Below, piece by piece: positions 11,771 to 22,822 of a stretch of DNA of 64,000 bases. The notes beneath the pieces are model-generated. The model was not told the origin of the DNA, ran no database searches, and saw only the letters and a program-made list of their open reading frames with translations. Within the stretch, counting starts at the first letter, position 1. Every line of letters begins with the position of its first letter. The stretch comes from Alisma plantago-aquatica (lineage: Eukaryota; Streptophyta; Magnoliopsida; Alismatales; Alismataceae), in assembly GCA_963693085.1 (NCBI GenBank), contig OY856412.1, positions 1,411,780,894 through 1,411,844,893 on the forward strand, written 5' to 3'. The position numbers were made by a program, and so were the translations under genes.

Positions 11771-12221
11771 ACGCAGACGAGGAGGCAGGAATCCTTCAGT
11801 AGGTGAAGGACAGCAGGAACAACAGCAGGGACAACAGTGAAGTCTCAGGTGGAGACACTGGTTGTTATGCCTTGTATAGTTGTAGATAGAGTCCTATGTG
11901 TCATCTCTGTACTCTCAGGTCCTCAGAGTAGTAGTTAGTGCTTTCGAGATTTTGGCTCAGTGCCTCGAGATTTTATTCTGCCTGTGTTTAGCTTGACAGG
12001 ACAGTTAATGCTTGTAATTCACAGGAAGAGATGATACAAGATATGTACTTTTGAAAAATAGAATGTAAATGTGTTACTTTTGTTCTATGTGAGAAAGTTT
12101 TTACTTGATGGACCTCTTGATAAAAAGGTTTTAATTTTTAGTGATTTTTGGTAATCTGTTGCTTAGTGAACGCTTCCGCATTAGTTAATCTTGTTTTCAT
12201 GAGTTGTATGCCACAATTAAG

Positions 12222-12235
12222 TGGTATCAGAGCTC
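12222..12235 (+). other. Primer-binding site of element B
   Basis: TGGTATCAGAGCTC, an exact match to the usual plant iMet-tRNA primer-binding core, 6 nt after the LTR end. Confidence 0.92.
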
Positions 12236-12348
12236 TAGGTTCGCTGAGTCTACAGAGACATAGGACTAAGGTTGTAGAGTCTGTTCTAAGTGTCTTCCAG
12301 TTTATCTGATAGTATCTTCTGCTCACATAGGAGAATAAGAACTTGAAG

Positions 12349-13539
12349 ATGTCTGTACAATATGAAGAACATGCTGTTGAGGGCAGCACTGCTGCAACAG
12401 GAGGAGGTGCAAGAGACCAGAATAGGGAAGGGCTTGTACCTGAACAGCCCCAGATTGACCCAGCTGTGATAGAAAATCCATCTCTCCATTCTCTATTTGA
12501 GAAATTCCTGACAGCCATGACACATATGGTAGACAAGATGCCACCACCTGCACTTAGGATACCAGCCCATCATGAGGGTTATGGAGCGGACAAGACTTTC
12601 GAGAGACTTCGTCGGGTTGGATCCATAGACTATGCTGGTACATCTGATCCAGCAGATGCTGATCTGTGGCTGACAGAGCTGGAAAAGGCTTTCAGGATCC
12701 TTGATATTCCTGAAACAGAGAAGGTAAGACATGATGTGTACCTTTTAAAAGGAAGTGCTGGTCATTGGTGGATGATAGAGGAAGATAAGAGACCAGGTGA
12801 AGAAATTGGATGAGAGGTTTTTCGATGAGAATTCATCAGTAGATACTTCCCTAAGACGTATTTAGATGAGAAAATCTCTCAATTTGAAAGGATCAATCAA
12901 GGACAGATGAACGTTAGCAAATATGAAGCAAAGTTCATGGAGTTGTTGCGGTTTTGTCCGCAAATGGCAGTTAGTGATGAGGAAAGAATTCGGCATTTTG
13001 AGAAGGGGTTGAACGCTGAACTGACCACTACTGTATCTTCTTTAGAGAACAAGGAGAGGTTTGCCACTTTTGTAGAGTCAGTAAGGAGGATAGAGAGGTC
13101 TGAAATCGAGAAACGACAGACTAGTGGCAAGAAGGTGTACACCCAGTCTCAAGGACAAAGGTATGAAAGTTTTAAGAAGCCAAGATTTTCTACATCGGCA
13201 GCATCATCGAGATTCCATACCCAGACACAATGGATGTCGAGTAGGGATAGGGATCATAGTAATGTTCCAAGTAGAGCCTCCAACATAGCATCAACATCAG
13301 TGATTGGATCTCACAAACATTTTCTACCCAGGACCTGTTACCAATGTAGACAACCAGGACATCTGGCAAAGGATTGTCCAGACAGGAATTCGAGGATGAC
13401 TCAACCTCAGGGGCAGAGTCAATATGGCTCACAAAGGAGGCAATTTTCTAGTAACAATAGAGGACGTGGACAGACGTCCCAGACAGGTCAGATGAAATAG
13501 TTTTGTTTTGATACTTCATATCATGATTCTATGTGTTAA
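12349..13539 (+). pseudogene. Element B gag (nearly intact, stop codons)
   Basis: Capsid/nucleocapsid precursor of about 396 codons. The ATG at 12349 follows the PBS leader. The retrotransposon gag domain (TDPADADLWLTELEKAF through FERINQGQMNV) occupies about residues 95-200. A CCHC zinc knuckle, CYQCRQPGHLAKDC, is at residues 330-343 and would bind the element's RNA. A glutamine/arginine/glycine-rich tail follows. Two in-frame TGA codons between 12811 and 12831 (one replacing the Trp of the A copy) break it. A TAG at 13498 replaces a Leu codon in A, so the original end is probably the TAA at 13537-13539, as in A. No pol follows. Confidence 0.9.
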
Positions 13540-13943
13540 AGATGTGAAAATAGTTGTTTTTGAATTCCTTTGACTAGTCCTATAAGGACACAAGGGAGAT
13601 GAGAACTTATATTTTACTCAGTGTTCCTTAAAATGTTTTATAATCTATCTTATTTGTGTGTTGAATGATGAGATATAGATGTGATGCCTGAAGAATATTC
13701 AAGTATGGAAAAATCATGTGTGTATAATGATATGAAAAGTGAGGAATATGATAGTAAATAAAGTGCATACTACCTAATCTCAATACTTATATACCCTGGT
13801 CAGGTATATGATTATTATAGATAAGGCAAGTATGGAACTCTTAGATTGTTATCTTTTTTATTACTCTGATCAAGTAGTCATTCTGAAACAATCTAGAGAG
13901 TATAATGAAATTAAATAAGAAGAGCTAAGTGAAATTTTTCCAA
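13540..13943 (+). other. Non-coding spacer of element B
   Basis: AT-rich and without an open frame of note. It is homologous to 29643-29890 plus 34688-34826 in element A, so it is part of the element. No protease or RT remnant is visible. Confidence 0.7.
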
Positions 13944-14690
13944 ACAAATTACTTAGTGAACATACTCAGTGAACTTGCTCCGTGGATATTTTCAAAACAA
14001 ATTACTTAGTAAACATACTTAGTGAACTTGCTCTGTGGATATTTTCAAAACAAATTACTTAGTGAACATACTCAGTGAACTTGCTCTGTGGATATTTTTA
14101 AAAACAAATTACTTAGTGAACATACTCAGTGAACTTGCTCTGTGGATATTTTCAAAACAAATTACTTAGTGAACATACTCGGTGAACTTGCTCCGTGGAT
14201 ATTTTCAAAACAAATTACTTAGTAAACATACTCAGTGAACTTGCTCCGTGGATATTTTCAAAAAAAATTACTTAGTGAACATACTCAGTGAACTTGCTCA
14301 GTGGATATTTTCAAAACAAATTACTTAGTGAACCTACTCAGTGAACTTGCTCCGTGGATATTTTCAAAACAAATTACTTAGTGAACATATTCAGTGAACT
14401 TGCTCCGTGGATATTTTCAAAAACAAATTACTTAGTGAACATACTCAGTGAACTTGCTCCATGGATATTTTCAAAACAAATTAGTTAGTGAACATACTCA
14501 GTGAACTTGCTCCGTGGATATTTTCAAAACAAATTACTTAGTGAACATACTCAGTGAACTTGCTCCGTGGATATTTTCAAAATAAATTACTTAGTGAACA
14601 TACTCAGTAAACTTGCTCAGTGGATATTTTCAAAACAAAGTACTTAGTGAACTTTTTCAGTGAACTTTTCCAAACAAATAAAGGATTGCT
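13944..14690 (+). repeat. 53-bp tandem repeat in element B internal region
   Basis: About 13 head-to-tail copies of a 53-bp unit containing CTTAGTGAACATACTCAGTG and GTGGATATTTTCAAA. They occupy the place where pol would lie. Copies differ by a few bases. No open frame runs through the array. Confidence 0.95.
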
Positions 14691-14809
14691 GAATGAATTA
14701 TCTTTTTTAGATATATATGTTTCTCTTTTGGTAAATATTCTTGGATGATGATAGAAGTATGATCTTTTATGCTTCTTCCTTTCAATAATATGGACATCAC
14801 ATGTTAGGG

Positions 14810-14828
14810 GTTTATGCTCTGCATAAAC
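14810..14828 (+). promoter_or_regulatory. Conserved stem-loop, element B
   Basis: GTTTATGC-TCT-GCATAAAC is an 8-bp perfect inverted repeat with a 3-nt loop, directly after TTAGGG. It lies 174 bp before the 3' LTR and is identical in A and C. Confidence 0.7.
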
Positions 14829-14962
14829 ATAAACAGTGACAAGGAGGAATTAATGAAAGGAACTTGTGTGAATTATAGATCCATGGTATCTCCATAACAT
14901 TAAGATGATATATGGAGACTTGAGGGCATGATTAATGAATAATATGTCCCTCCTTTTTCCTG

Positions 14963-15001
14963 GGATTTCGGGGACGAAATCCTTGTTAGGGGTTTATAAT
15001 T
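14963..15001 (+). other. Polypurine-tract region of element B
   Basis: GGATTTCG-GGGA-CGAAATCC forms a hairpin, followed by TTGTTAGGGGTTTATAATT directly before the LTR. From memory, a hairpin of the TTCGAGGACGAA type before the 3' LTR is typical of plant chromovirus-like Gypsy elements. The AGGGG run is the likely plus-strand primer. Confidence 0.75.
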
Positions 15002-15829
15002 TGTAACATCCCTAACCTGGGTTATGTGTTAACCCTATATGTTTTGCCTAATAAGGTTGAGTAGATGCTTAATATAATCTTGGGAAAAGTAATTAGGGCT
15101 CATGAGAAACGTATGTTTCAATTTTGGTCATGTTTGAACAATGTTGGAGCAATGTTTGCTTATTTTGGACTAAAGTGCAAATTACCCAAGTTGAGAGGTT
15201 AAATTTCAAATTTATATGATAATATGTTCCTCTTATGTTGAGACATCATAAGAATCAATATGATGTAGTGGTATGATTTTCACAAGCTTGGGCACCAAGA
15301 TTAAGCTTGTAAAGCAATCCTTGTGCATTAAAACCTAGTTTTGGAGTAAAGTACAATTTACCCAAAACCTAGGGTTCAATATGAAAATTACCACTTCAAT
15401 AAGGTCCCTAATGTTTCTTGGCATCATGTAGAGCAAAGAAAATAAAAAGGGTGCCTCATTTGAATTAAGTTTGAGGAGAGAGAATCTTGATATTAAAATA
15501 ATCAAGATTTAATCCTAAGTGAAACCCTAATTCAATTTAGGGCAAAAATGAATGTATTAATTAAAGGGCCTTCAACCAAAATTAAAATGGTTGGATTCAT
15601 ATGTGTGTATGACCTTAAAGCCTTGCAAAGGCACGAGCATATCCTAAGGAGGTGAAATTCCACTCACCATTATTATAAGAAAAAGAATTTCCACTCAAAT
15701 ATGGAGATTCTTATTATAAGGGTTAAGGTGCTTAATTTCTTTTCCCTTAATTCATGGATAATGGAAGGGATCTAGATGTGGATATATATTCCCTTGCATG
15801 CAAGAAACCAAGGGGGAAGTGGTGGCAAC
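15002..15829 (+). repeat. Element B 3' LTR, left part
   Basis: Starts TGTAACATCCC and aligns with 7206-8040. It is interrupted after GCAAC by the Copia element D and resumes at 25072. Confidence 0.93.
15825..15829. other. Target-site duplication of Copia element D (left)
   Basis: GCAAC here and at 25067-25071. The uninterrupted site is visible in the 5' LTR of B near 8030 (GGTGGCAACAATTTTGG). Confidence 0.96.
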
Positions 15830-18075
15830 TGTTGGGTTTTGGAGGAGGCAGAGAAGCAGCGGAAACAAAAAATTTTCTCCCCAAACCCAGAACAAAAGGA
15901 ATCGCATCAACATCTATATAATAGGAAAGATGGTTTGTGAATCATACCTTGTCCCGAGGCTTGCTCGGCGACAATACCATGCGCCTTGCGCGGTCTTCAC
16001 CTCCGGTCTTGGATGGTGTCTGTGCAGCTCCTAGTCGCACCGGGACTGAAGACTCCTCCTCCTACCGGACTGTCGGATGACAGTTGTCCTCCTGAGCGGC
16101 AGTGACCTCCCGCCTCTGAAGTAGTCCACATGGACCACCCAGAACTCCACTCTCCTTGTCCCACAAGGAAGTGGAAGGAGTCGCACCCTCCTTTTGACGT
16201 ACTAGTCGCCAACACACTCTCCTGCTGTCAATTACAACTGCAGTTGTCCTTCCCTTGCTGCACCTCCCTTTGCGGGAAGCACTTGCTCGGGCTCTCTCTC
16301 GGTTACCAAAACCAGAGAGAACGACAACTTTGCAGAGCAATCAACTTGCACTGAGTTGTCCTCTGAGAAGCCCCCAATACCCCTATATATATAGGCGGGT
16401 CATGGGACAGGGTTCTCTGTGCCCGGAAATACAGGACTAAAGTAGGAGTAGAAGGGTTCGGGATTTTCCACAAAAAGCAACCATCTCGCAACCTGAAATG
16501 ATCGGTTCACAACTGAACCGATCGGTTCGGCCATTGAGCCGATCGGTTGGACCTGAGCTGATCGTTTGGGGCACTCCAACCGATCAGTTGGTGCCCTGAA
16601 CCGATCAGTTCATAGTCCTAATCCGGCTCAAAAAGACTTTCCTTGTTTCGTTCCCAATTGGTATCAAATACCAATGTTATTCCCAATCGAATTGGGCAAT
16701 TTGAAACCAAAGGAAAATTCTTGCCGACATGACTTTTCCCAACTGGTCGGTTGCACCAGTTGAGCCGATCGGTTCAACCCTTGAACCGGTCGTTTCAACC
16801 TGGGCATGAGCCGATCAGACTGGACACTCCAGCCGACTGGTTCAGCAACCTCAGCCGACCGGTTCATCACATGAACCGATCGGTTGGGAGCACAGGTTGG
16901 GCAAAAATAGTCAATTGCGATTTCAATCAATCTGATACTCCAATCAATGCGTCCAACACCTTGAACCATATGATATTGAGCCATCGACTGATTGAGTGTT
17001 TAATTGAACTACTAAACTCCTTTAGTAATCAATCTAAACATTGCTTTGTGGACAAAACTCCTCTTCCAGGTTAAATCCTATGTGTGTGACCCTACATGTC
17101 CATTTCACGTTGGCAGTGAAAGTCCATAACACTTATGACTTCACAAGCAAAGAGCGATGCCTAGTCACACATCATTGCTACCCAAGCGAAAGTAGAAAGT
17201 TGGAGAACAACTTTCATCCTACAATCCGTGAATGGTGTTACAGTGAATGTATAATTCCTTTGTCACTGATATCCAGAATGAACTCAAGGCATGGAACAAT
17301 CATCCTGTCAATGTTCATTCATTTCCTTGATCTCAGAGTAGACCGAGTGAGATGCGTATGACATCAATATCACATATTGATTCACACGTGCATGCGCATG
17401 CCTTTCTCAATCCTACTCATCAAGTGGCCAAGGATATCAAACTCCCTTAGGAGGGACAAATCCCATATCTATCACTCACCCCTCAAAAGCCCCATGTGTC
17501 AAAGCCACCCAATCATCACCTTTATAACAACCCATGTTTCAGGACTGCGTTTGATGATGTCAAAGTGTACCCAATGACATGTGTTGAGTGTAGTGATTTC
17601 AGGTCTAAGAATCACACTCACCACCATCACTGTGAGAGCTGACTGTGACTACCAAGTCATGGTTCCATGTGTCACTCTCACGGTGGGTCTGTCTGGTACC
17701 TTGTTCTCTAACAAGTACCTATGTGCTTGGTTTGATATCACCATATCATGACTAATGAGATTCTGTCATCAACCAACACACAATCTAGTCTTTAGTTTTA
17801 TTGATGTCTATGGTTATTTCCACAATAACAACCGACTCGGGACTAAACAAGAAAGAATACTCTTAGCATCCGTATGATCTCATCGTTTAGGTCCTCAACC
17901 CAAAAGCATACGTCATTGAGTAAAACAATCTTTAGACATCTATCAAGTTACACCATCATCTCAGTAACAGTTTAAACATATAGATTGGAAATTGCCTTTA
18001 TTATTATTCAAATCATTTACAAAGTATCCCATTACAATCATCATATGACTTGCTCTATGGGCATACATACCAACA
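15830..18075 (-). repeat. Element D 3' LTR
   Basis: 2246 bp. It contains repeated CCGATCGG palindromes between about 16495 and 16890, including the perfect 14-bp palindrome GAACCGATCGGTTC at 16515-16528. Short frames in it (for example 16062-16340 minus) recur in the other LTR only because the LTR is duplicated. Confidence 0.97.
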
Positions 18076-18086
18076 GACTCCCACTT
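18076..18086 (-). other. Polypurine tract of element D
   Basis: On the minus strand AAGTGGGAGTC directly precedes the 3' LTR. Confidence 0.85.
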
Positions 18087-18090
18087 GCAC

Positions 18091-21000
18091 TTAGAGCCAG
18101 TCACCAAGGAAACGCAGTCCTTCTGACCTAGCATGACCATCATGCTTCTGCTGAGAAAGGGTCGTAGTCAGTGGATCAGCTATGTTGTCTTCAGTTGGTA
18201 CTTTGCAAATCTTCACATCTCCTCGCTGTACGATCTCTCGTATGAGATGGAAGCACCGCAGTATGTTCTTGGACCGCTGATGTGATCTGGGCTCCTTAGC
18301 TTGTGTAATAGCTCCATTATTGTCACAATAAAGCTCAATTGCATCACAGCTACTGGGAACTATACCAAGTTCAGAAATGAACTTCCTGATCCACACAGCC
18401 TCCTTTGCTGCATGCGAAGCAGGAATATACTCGACCTCTGTAGTAGAATCGGCAACTGTTTCTTGCTTGGAACTCTTCCAGCTCACAGCTCCATTATTAA
18501 GGCAAAATACAAATCCTGACTGCGATCTGTAATCATCTTTATCGGTTTGGAAGCTTGCATCGGTGTAACCCTTTACAACCAGCTCTTCCTCGCCGTCGTA
18601 CACAAGAAACTGATCCTTAGTCCTTCGCAAGTACTTGAGGATGTTCTTCACGGCTGTCCAGTGAGCATCCCCGGGATCTAAGTGGTACCTGCTCGTCATG
18701 CTGAGAGCATACGAGACATCTGGGCGTGTGCACAACATAGCGTACATGATGGATCCAATGGCTGATGCATATGGGATCCCATTCATACGCTCCCTCTCTT
18801 CACAAGATTGGGGACATTGAGCTCTAGAGACGGTAACTCCATGTAGCATAGGGACGTTGCCTCTCTTTGAGTTCTCCATGCTGAACCGCTTCAGCATCTT
18901 GTCAATGTACGTGCTCTGACTTAGTCCGAGAAGCCTTCTAGATCTATCTCTATAGATCTTAATTCCTAGAATATAGGATGCTTCTCCTAAGTCCTTCATT
19001 GAGAAAGTTTTCCCAAGCCAAGTCTTTACCTTCTCTAAGGCTAAGACATCATTCCCCATCAAAAGTATGTCATCCACATACAATATGAGGAATGTGGTCG
19101 AGCTCCCACTAACCTTCTTGTACACACAAGGTTCATCTTCATTTTGAATAAAGCCAAACACTTTGACTTCTTCATCAAATCGAAGATTCCAACTCCGAGA
19201 TGCTTGCTTCAATCCATAGATTGACCTTTGCAGTTTACAGACTTTATTGGCATTCTTTGGATCTACAAAACCTTCAGGCTGTGTCATATACACATCCTCA
19301 TGAATATTCCCGTTAAGGAATGCGGTTTTAACATCCATCTGCCAAATCTCATAGTCATAGTAAGCTGCAATAGCAAGCATGATCCTGATGGACTTAATCA
19401 TGGCAACTGGAGAAAAGGTTTCGTCATAGTCAACACCTTGAATTTGTCGAAAACCCTTCGCAACCAATCTGCCTTTATAAGTTTGCACATTGCCATCCAT
19501 GTCGGTCTTTTTCTTGAAGACCCACTTGCACCCTATGGGTTTTACCTCTTCGGGTGGTTCCACCAAAGTCCATACTTTGTTGGAGTACATGGATTCCATC
19601 TCGGATCTCATGGCTTCAAGCCATTTCTCAGAATCTGGTCCCTCCATAGCCTCTACGTAGGTAGTTGGATCATCATCTATGATCAACTCTCCACCTTCCT
19701 GAGTTACGAGGTATCCAAACCTCTCAGGCTCAAGGCGGGTCCTACTAGATCTACGAGGTCCTTGTGTTACCTGAGGAGACTGAGATTCCACAACACCTTG
19801 TGAATCTCTATTTTCCTCTGGTACATCTACTGGTTCATTGTTTTCTTGTTGGGCTTGAACCTCTTCAAGCTCTATCTTCCTCCCACTGCTTCCTTTGGAA
19901 ATAAATTCCTTCTCTAGGAACACAGCTGTCCTGGCAACAAACACTTTGTTGTCAGTAGGGTGGTACAAATAGTATCCCCTCGTTTCCTTGGGGTATCCAA
20001 CAAAATAACATTTATCAGATTTGGGTCCAAGCTTATCAGGAAACATTTTCCTAATGTAATCCTCACAACCCCAAATCTTCAGAAAAGACAAATTGGGACG
20101 CTTCCCAGTCCATATCTCATATGGAGTCTTTTGAACCGATTTATATGGCACACGGTTAAGTGTAAACGCGGTGGTTTCAAGAGCATAACCCCAGAAAGAA
20201 GTTGGAAGATCAGCAAAACTCATCATTGATCGCACCATATCTAACAATGTGCGATTCCTTCTTTCAGACACACCATTATGCTGTGGTGTTCCAGGCAGAG
20301 TCCATTGTGATACAATACCACGGGCTCGCAGAAGGTCCTCAAACTCCTGGCTCAAGTATTCTCCACCTCGATCGGAATGAAGTGCCTTAATACTTTTACC
20401 AAGATGGTTCTGTACTTCATTCATAAAATCCTTGAACCTTTCAAGGGTTTCTGACTTATGCTTCATCAGGTACACATAGCCATACCTGCTGAAGTCATCA
20501 GTAAAGGTAATGAAGTACTGATACCCACCTCTGGCATTAGTTCTAAAAGGCCCACATACATCAGTATGTATGAGTCCTAATATATCACTTGCTCTCTCAC
20601 CTTTACCTGAAAAGGGAGTCTTGGTCATCTTGCCCAACAAACAAGATTCACATGTCTCTATTGATTCACAATCAAAAGAGTCTAGATAACCATCTTTATG
20701 GAGTCTAGAAATGCACTTCTCATTTATGTGCCCTAGACGACAATGCCAGAGATATGTTTCGTTTGAGTCGTTGAGTTTTTGCTTTTTGGTGTTTACGTTG
20801 TATACACTTGTCTCCAAGTCTATCAAGTATAGACCATAAGACATAGGGGCACTGCCACAAAATATCCCATCTTTAGAAATGGAACACTTTCCATTCTTAA
20901 TAAGAAATTCAAATCCATCTTTGTCCAAACAAGAGACGGAAATGATATTCCTATTTATGGCAGGTACATAATAGCAGTTCTTGAACTCTATTATTAGCCC

Positions 21001-21480
21001 ACTAGGTAGAGTTAACTCATGGGTTCCTACGGCACTGGCGGCAACTCTTGCCCCATTAGCAACACGTAGTTCAACCTCGCCTTTCCCCAAAGGCGTACTT
21101 CTCTTAAGATCCTTCACATTTGAACAAATGTGAGATTCGCATCCGGTATCAAGTACCCATGAGGAAGAAGTAGTGAAGTTAATCTCTATCACGTATACAC
21201 CAGAAGTAGAGATCTCTATCTCTGACTTCTTCTTCCATTGTTCCTTCCATCCTCTCCATGTAGAAGAAATTGGTTTGGCGAGAGAACACTTCTCTCCCTT
21301 ACCTATTTTCTTCTTCACCAACGCATTAAGCGTACATAGAGTGGATTCTAAGGCTCCTGGTATATATGGATTGTGCATAACACTTCCCACAATCCTCAAC
21401 CAGTTATGGAATTTATTCTCAATAAATTTGCCCATTTTAAAAGATGATTCTTTTGCCATTCTACAAGAGAAAATTTGCAT
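18091..21480 (-). CDS. Copia polyprotein: protease, integrase, RT, RNase H; gag mostly absent
   Basis: One open frame of 1129 residues encodes the enzymes for cDNA synthesis and integration of a Ty1/Copia element. The aspartic protease active site DTG is at residues 111-113 (WVLDTGCESHICSN). A GAG-pre-integrase segment with the His/Cys zinc residues (WHCRLGH, CESCLLGK) spans about 245-285. The integrase DDE residues fit D307, D370 and E406 (HTDVCG, SDRGGEY, NGVSERRNR). The reverse transcriptase has QMDVKTAFLNG (D716) and YVDD at 801-804. The RNase H ends with ADSTTEVEYI and a KEPRSHQRSK block. No stop interrupts it. Only about 100 residues precede the protease and no CCHC zinc knuckle is seen, so the normal gag is deleted. 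Lineage within Copia not assigned. Confidence 0.95.
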   Translation of the reverse strand: MQIFSCRMAKESSFKMGKFIENKFHNWLRIVGSVMHNPYIPGALESTLCTLNALVKKKIGKGEKCSLAKPISSTWRGWKEQWKKKSEIEISTSGVYVIEINFTTSSSWVLDTGCESHICSNVKDLKRSTPLGKGEVELRVANGARVAASAVGTHELTLPSGLIIEFKNCYYVPAINRNIISVSCLDKDGFEFLIKNGKCSISKDGIFCGSAPMSYGLYLIDLETSVYNVNTKKQKLNDSNETYLWHCRLGHINEKCISRLHKDGYLDSFDCESIETCESCLLGKMTKTPFSGKGERASDILGLIHTDVCGPFRTNARGGYQYFITFTDDFSRYGYVYLMKHKSETLERFKDFMNEVQNHLGKSIKALHSDRGGEYLSQEFEDLLRARGIVSQWTLPGTPQHNGVSERRNRTLLDMVRSMMSFADLPTSFWGYALETTAFTLNRVPYKSVQKTPYEIWTGKRPNLSFLKIWGCEDYIRKMFPDKLGPKSDKCYFVGYPKETRGYYLYHPTDNKVFVARTAVFLEKEFISKGSSGRKIELEEVQAQQENNEPVDVPEENRDSQGVVESQSPQVTQGPRRSSRTRLEPERFGYLVTQEGGELIIDDDPTTYVEAMEGPDSEKWLEAMRSEMESMYSNKVWTLVEPPEEVKPIGCKWVFKKKTDMDGNVQTYKGRLVAKGFRQIQGVDYDETFSPVAMIKSIRIMLAIAAYYDYEIWQMDVKTAFLNGNIHEDVYMTQPEGFVDPKNANKVCKLQRSIYGLKQASRSWNLRFDEEVKVFGFIQNEDEPCVYKKVSGSSTTFLILYVDDILLMGNDVLALEKVKTWLGKTFSMKDLGEASYILGIKIYRDRSRRLLGLSQSTYIDKMLKRFSMENSKRGNVPMLHGVTVSRAQCPQSCEERERMNGIPYASAIGSIMYAMLCTRPDVSYALSMTSRYHLDPGDAHWTAVKNILKYLRRTKDQFLVYDGEEELVVKGYTDASFQTDKDDYRSQSGFVFCLNNGAVSWKSSKQETVADSTTEVEYIPASHAAKEAVWIRKFISELGIVPSSCDAIELYCDNNGAITQAKEPRSHQRSKNILRCFHLIREIVQRGDVKICKVPTEDNIADPLTTTLSQQKHDGHARSEGLRFLGDWL

Positions 21481-22807
21481 TTGTCAAAACCTTTTTGATT
21501 TTATTTGAATAAAATTTGACGATAGTTAATTAGGCCTTTAATTAATTACCGCTCCCACTATTTTGATTCAAATTGATAGCCCTCACCATCAATTCGGAAG
21601 ATTGCAGCGTACAATCTTCTAGTGGGTTAAGATCCTGAAATCCTCTGAGCCATGGACCAGCTTGGGCTGTCACCCACAACTCAGATCTTCCAGGTAGGCA
21701 ACTCTTGCCAATTGCATCATATGCAACTCTTGAAAGATGTCATATGCAACTCCTTGCAATGATCATCTCCATGCCTCAAGGCGCTAGATCCTATCTAGGT
21801 CACCTTGTTAAGTCCAACCCAAAGCCAACACGATGAACATGCACCCTGCTTGGGCAGACCCACATATTCATCCTTCACGCTTCCACGAGATAGACGGTGC
21901 ACCACGCTTGGGCGTGCCCACACTTGGTCGATCAAGTTTTTCACGTGTGTCGCATTTGGAAGGCATCTAAAACTTAATATTTAATGAGGGATTTGGTTTT
22001 TATATACATATACATATCCAAATACCACAATATATAGTACGTATCATATACATGCTATATCCCACACAAAACATGCATAAACGATAAAAAGCAATGATTA
22101 TGGCCATCCTATTTGTGATTCCTCGAGCCAAGAGGAATCACGGTCATCTAGGTCTACATCACATGCAACCTGTTCAAGATGAAATTTGTGCCTGCCTTTC
22201 TGGGTTTGATCAGCTCATCTCCATGACTGATCGGCTCGCCATCAGGTTGGTTGTTCGGGTGCCACCAGCCGATCGGTTCACCGGTCATCGTGCATCTCCT
22301 CAGGTCGCCACCCGATCATCTCGTTCCTCGAACCGGCCGTCAAGATCATCAACCGATCGGTTCACTCCTTGAACCAATTGTCTTCAGGTTGTCCGCCGTT
22401 CTTTGACATAACAGGAAATAAAATCTATCCTATTTACAATTGAATAGTGAAACCCCGAGTTACATTCGGGGGGAGCAAAGGTAGGAAAAGAATTCTCGAA
22501 TTATTTCGAGTTACATCAGGAATATGAGAAAGGGAATCAGTGCGCAGACCGAGATGCAAGCAACCACACAAACAACCACACAAAGATATAGGGGTTTATA
22601 GGCCATAATCATGCTACACATCCACCACAAAACTCGTTTAAGGGCGACGCGTATCGAATGCATTAATATTACATATCATATATGTATATTAGGGATTTGT
22701 GGATTGGACATGTATAAAGCCGATATTATTCGCATCGCATGCAATAAATAAAGGCGACAAACCAAAATTGATCATATCGATAATCCTAAAATATAGAGAG
22801 GTTGACG
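21481..22807 (-). other. Leader of element D without recognisable gag
   Basis: About 1.3 kb between PBS and polyprotein. All frames are short. It contains further CCGATCGG motifs (around 22260-22370). A normal Copia element would have gag here or at the start of the polyprotein. Confidence 0.7.
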
Positions 22808-22821
22808 TGACTCTGATACCA
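22808..22821 (-). other. Primer-binding site of element D
   Basis: On the minus strand TGGTATCAGAGTCA, complementary to the 3' end of initiator tRNA-Met, 1 nt after the 5' LTR. Confidence 0.93.
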
Positions 22822-22822
22822 C

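Larger units (their letters stand above)
7206..12215 (+). repeat. Element B 5' LTR
   Basis: 5010 bp, TGTAACATCCC to GTATGCCACA. The 3' LTR is 4987 bp once D and one TSD copy are removed. An LTR of this size is far above the few hundred bp to about 2 kb usual for plant LTRs. It carries the AAACGGTC palindromes, a short telobox array and the multi-stem module. Confidence 0.93.

Noticed and set aside
13944..14690. CRISPR-like array of direct repeats
   Set aside because: The units are contiguous 53-bp tandem copies without unique spacers, in a plant retrotransposon. The same holds for the telobox and CCAAT arrays.
16062..16340. 92-codon minus-strand ORF conserved at 23055-23333
   Set aside because: It is conserved because the LTR of D is duplicated, not by selection on a protein; no family is recognised.
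18091..21480. D supplies the pol that A, B and C lack
   Set aside because: D is Ty1/Copia and minus strand; A-C are Gypsy-type with different LTR ends. Cross-use of a Copia pol by Gypsy gags is not expected.
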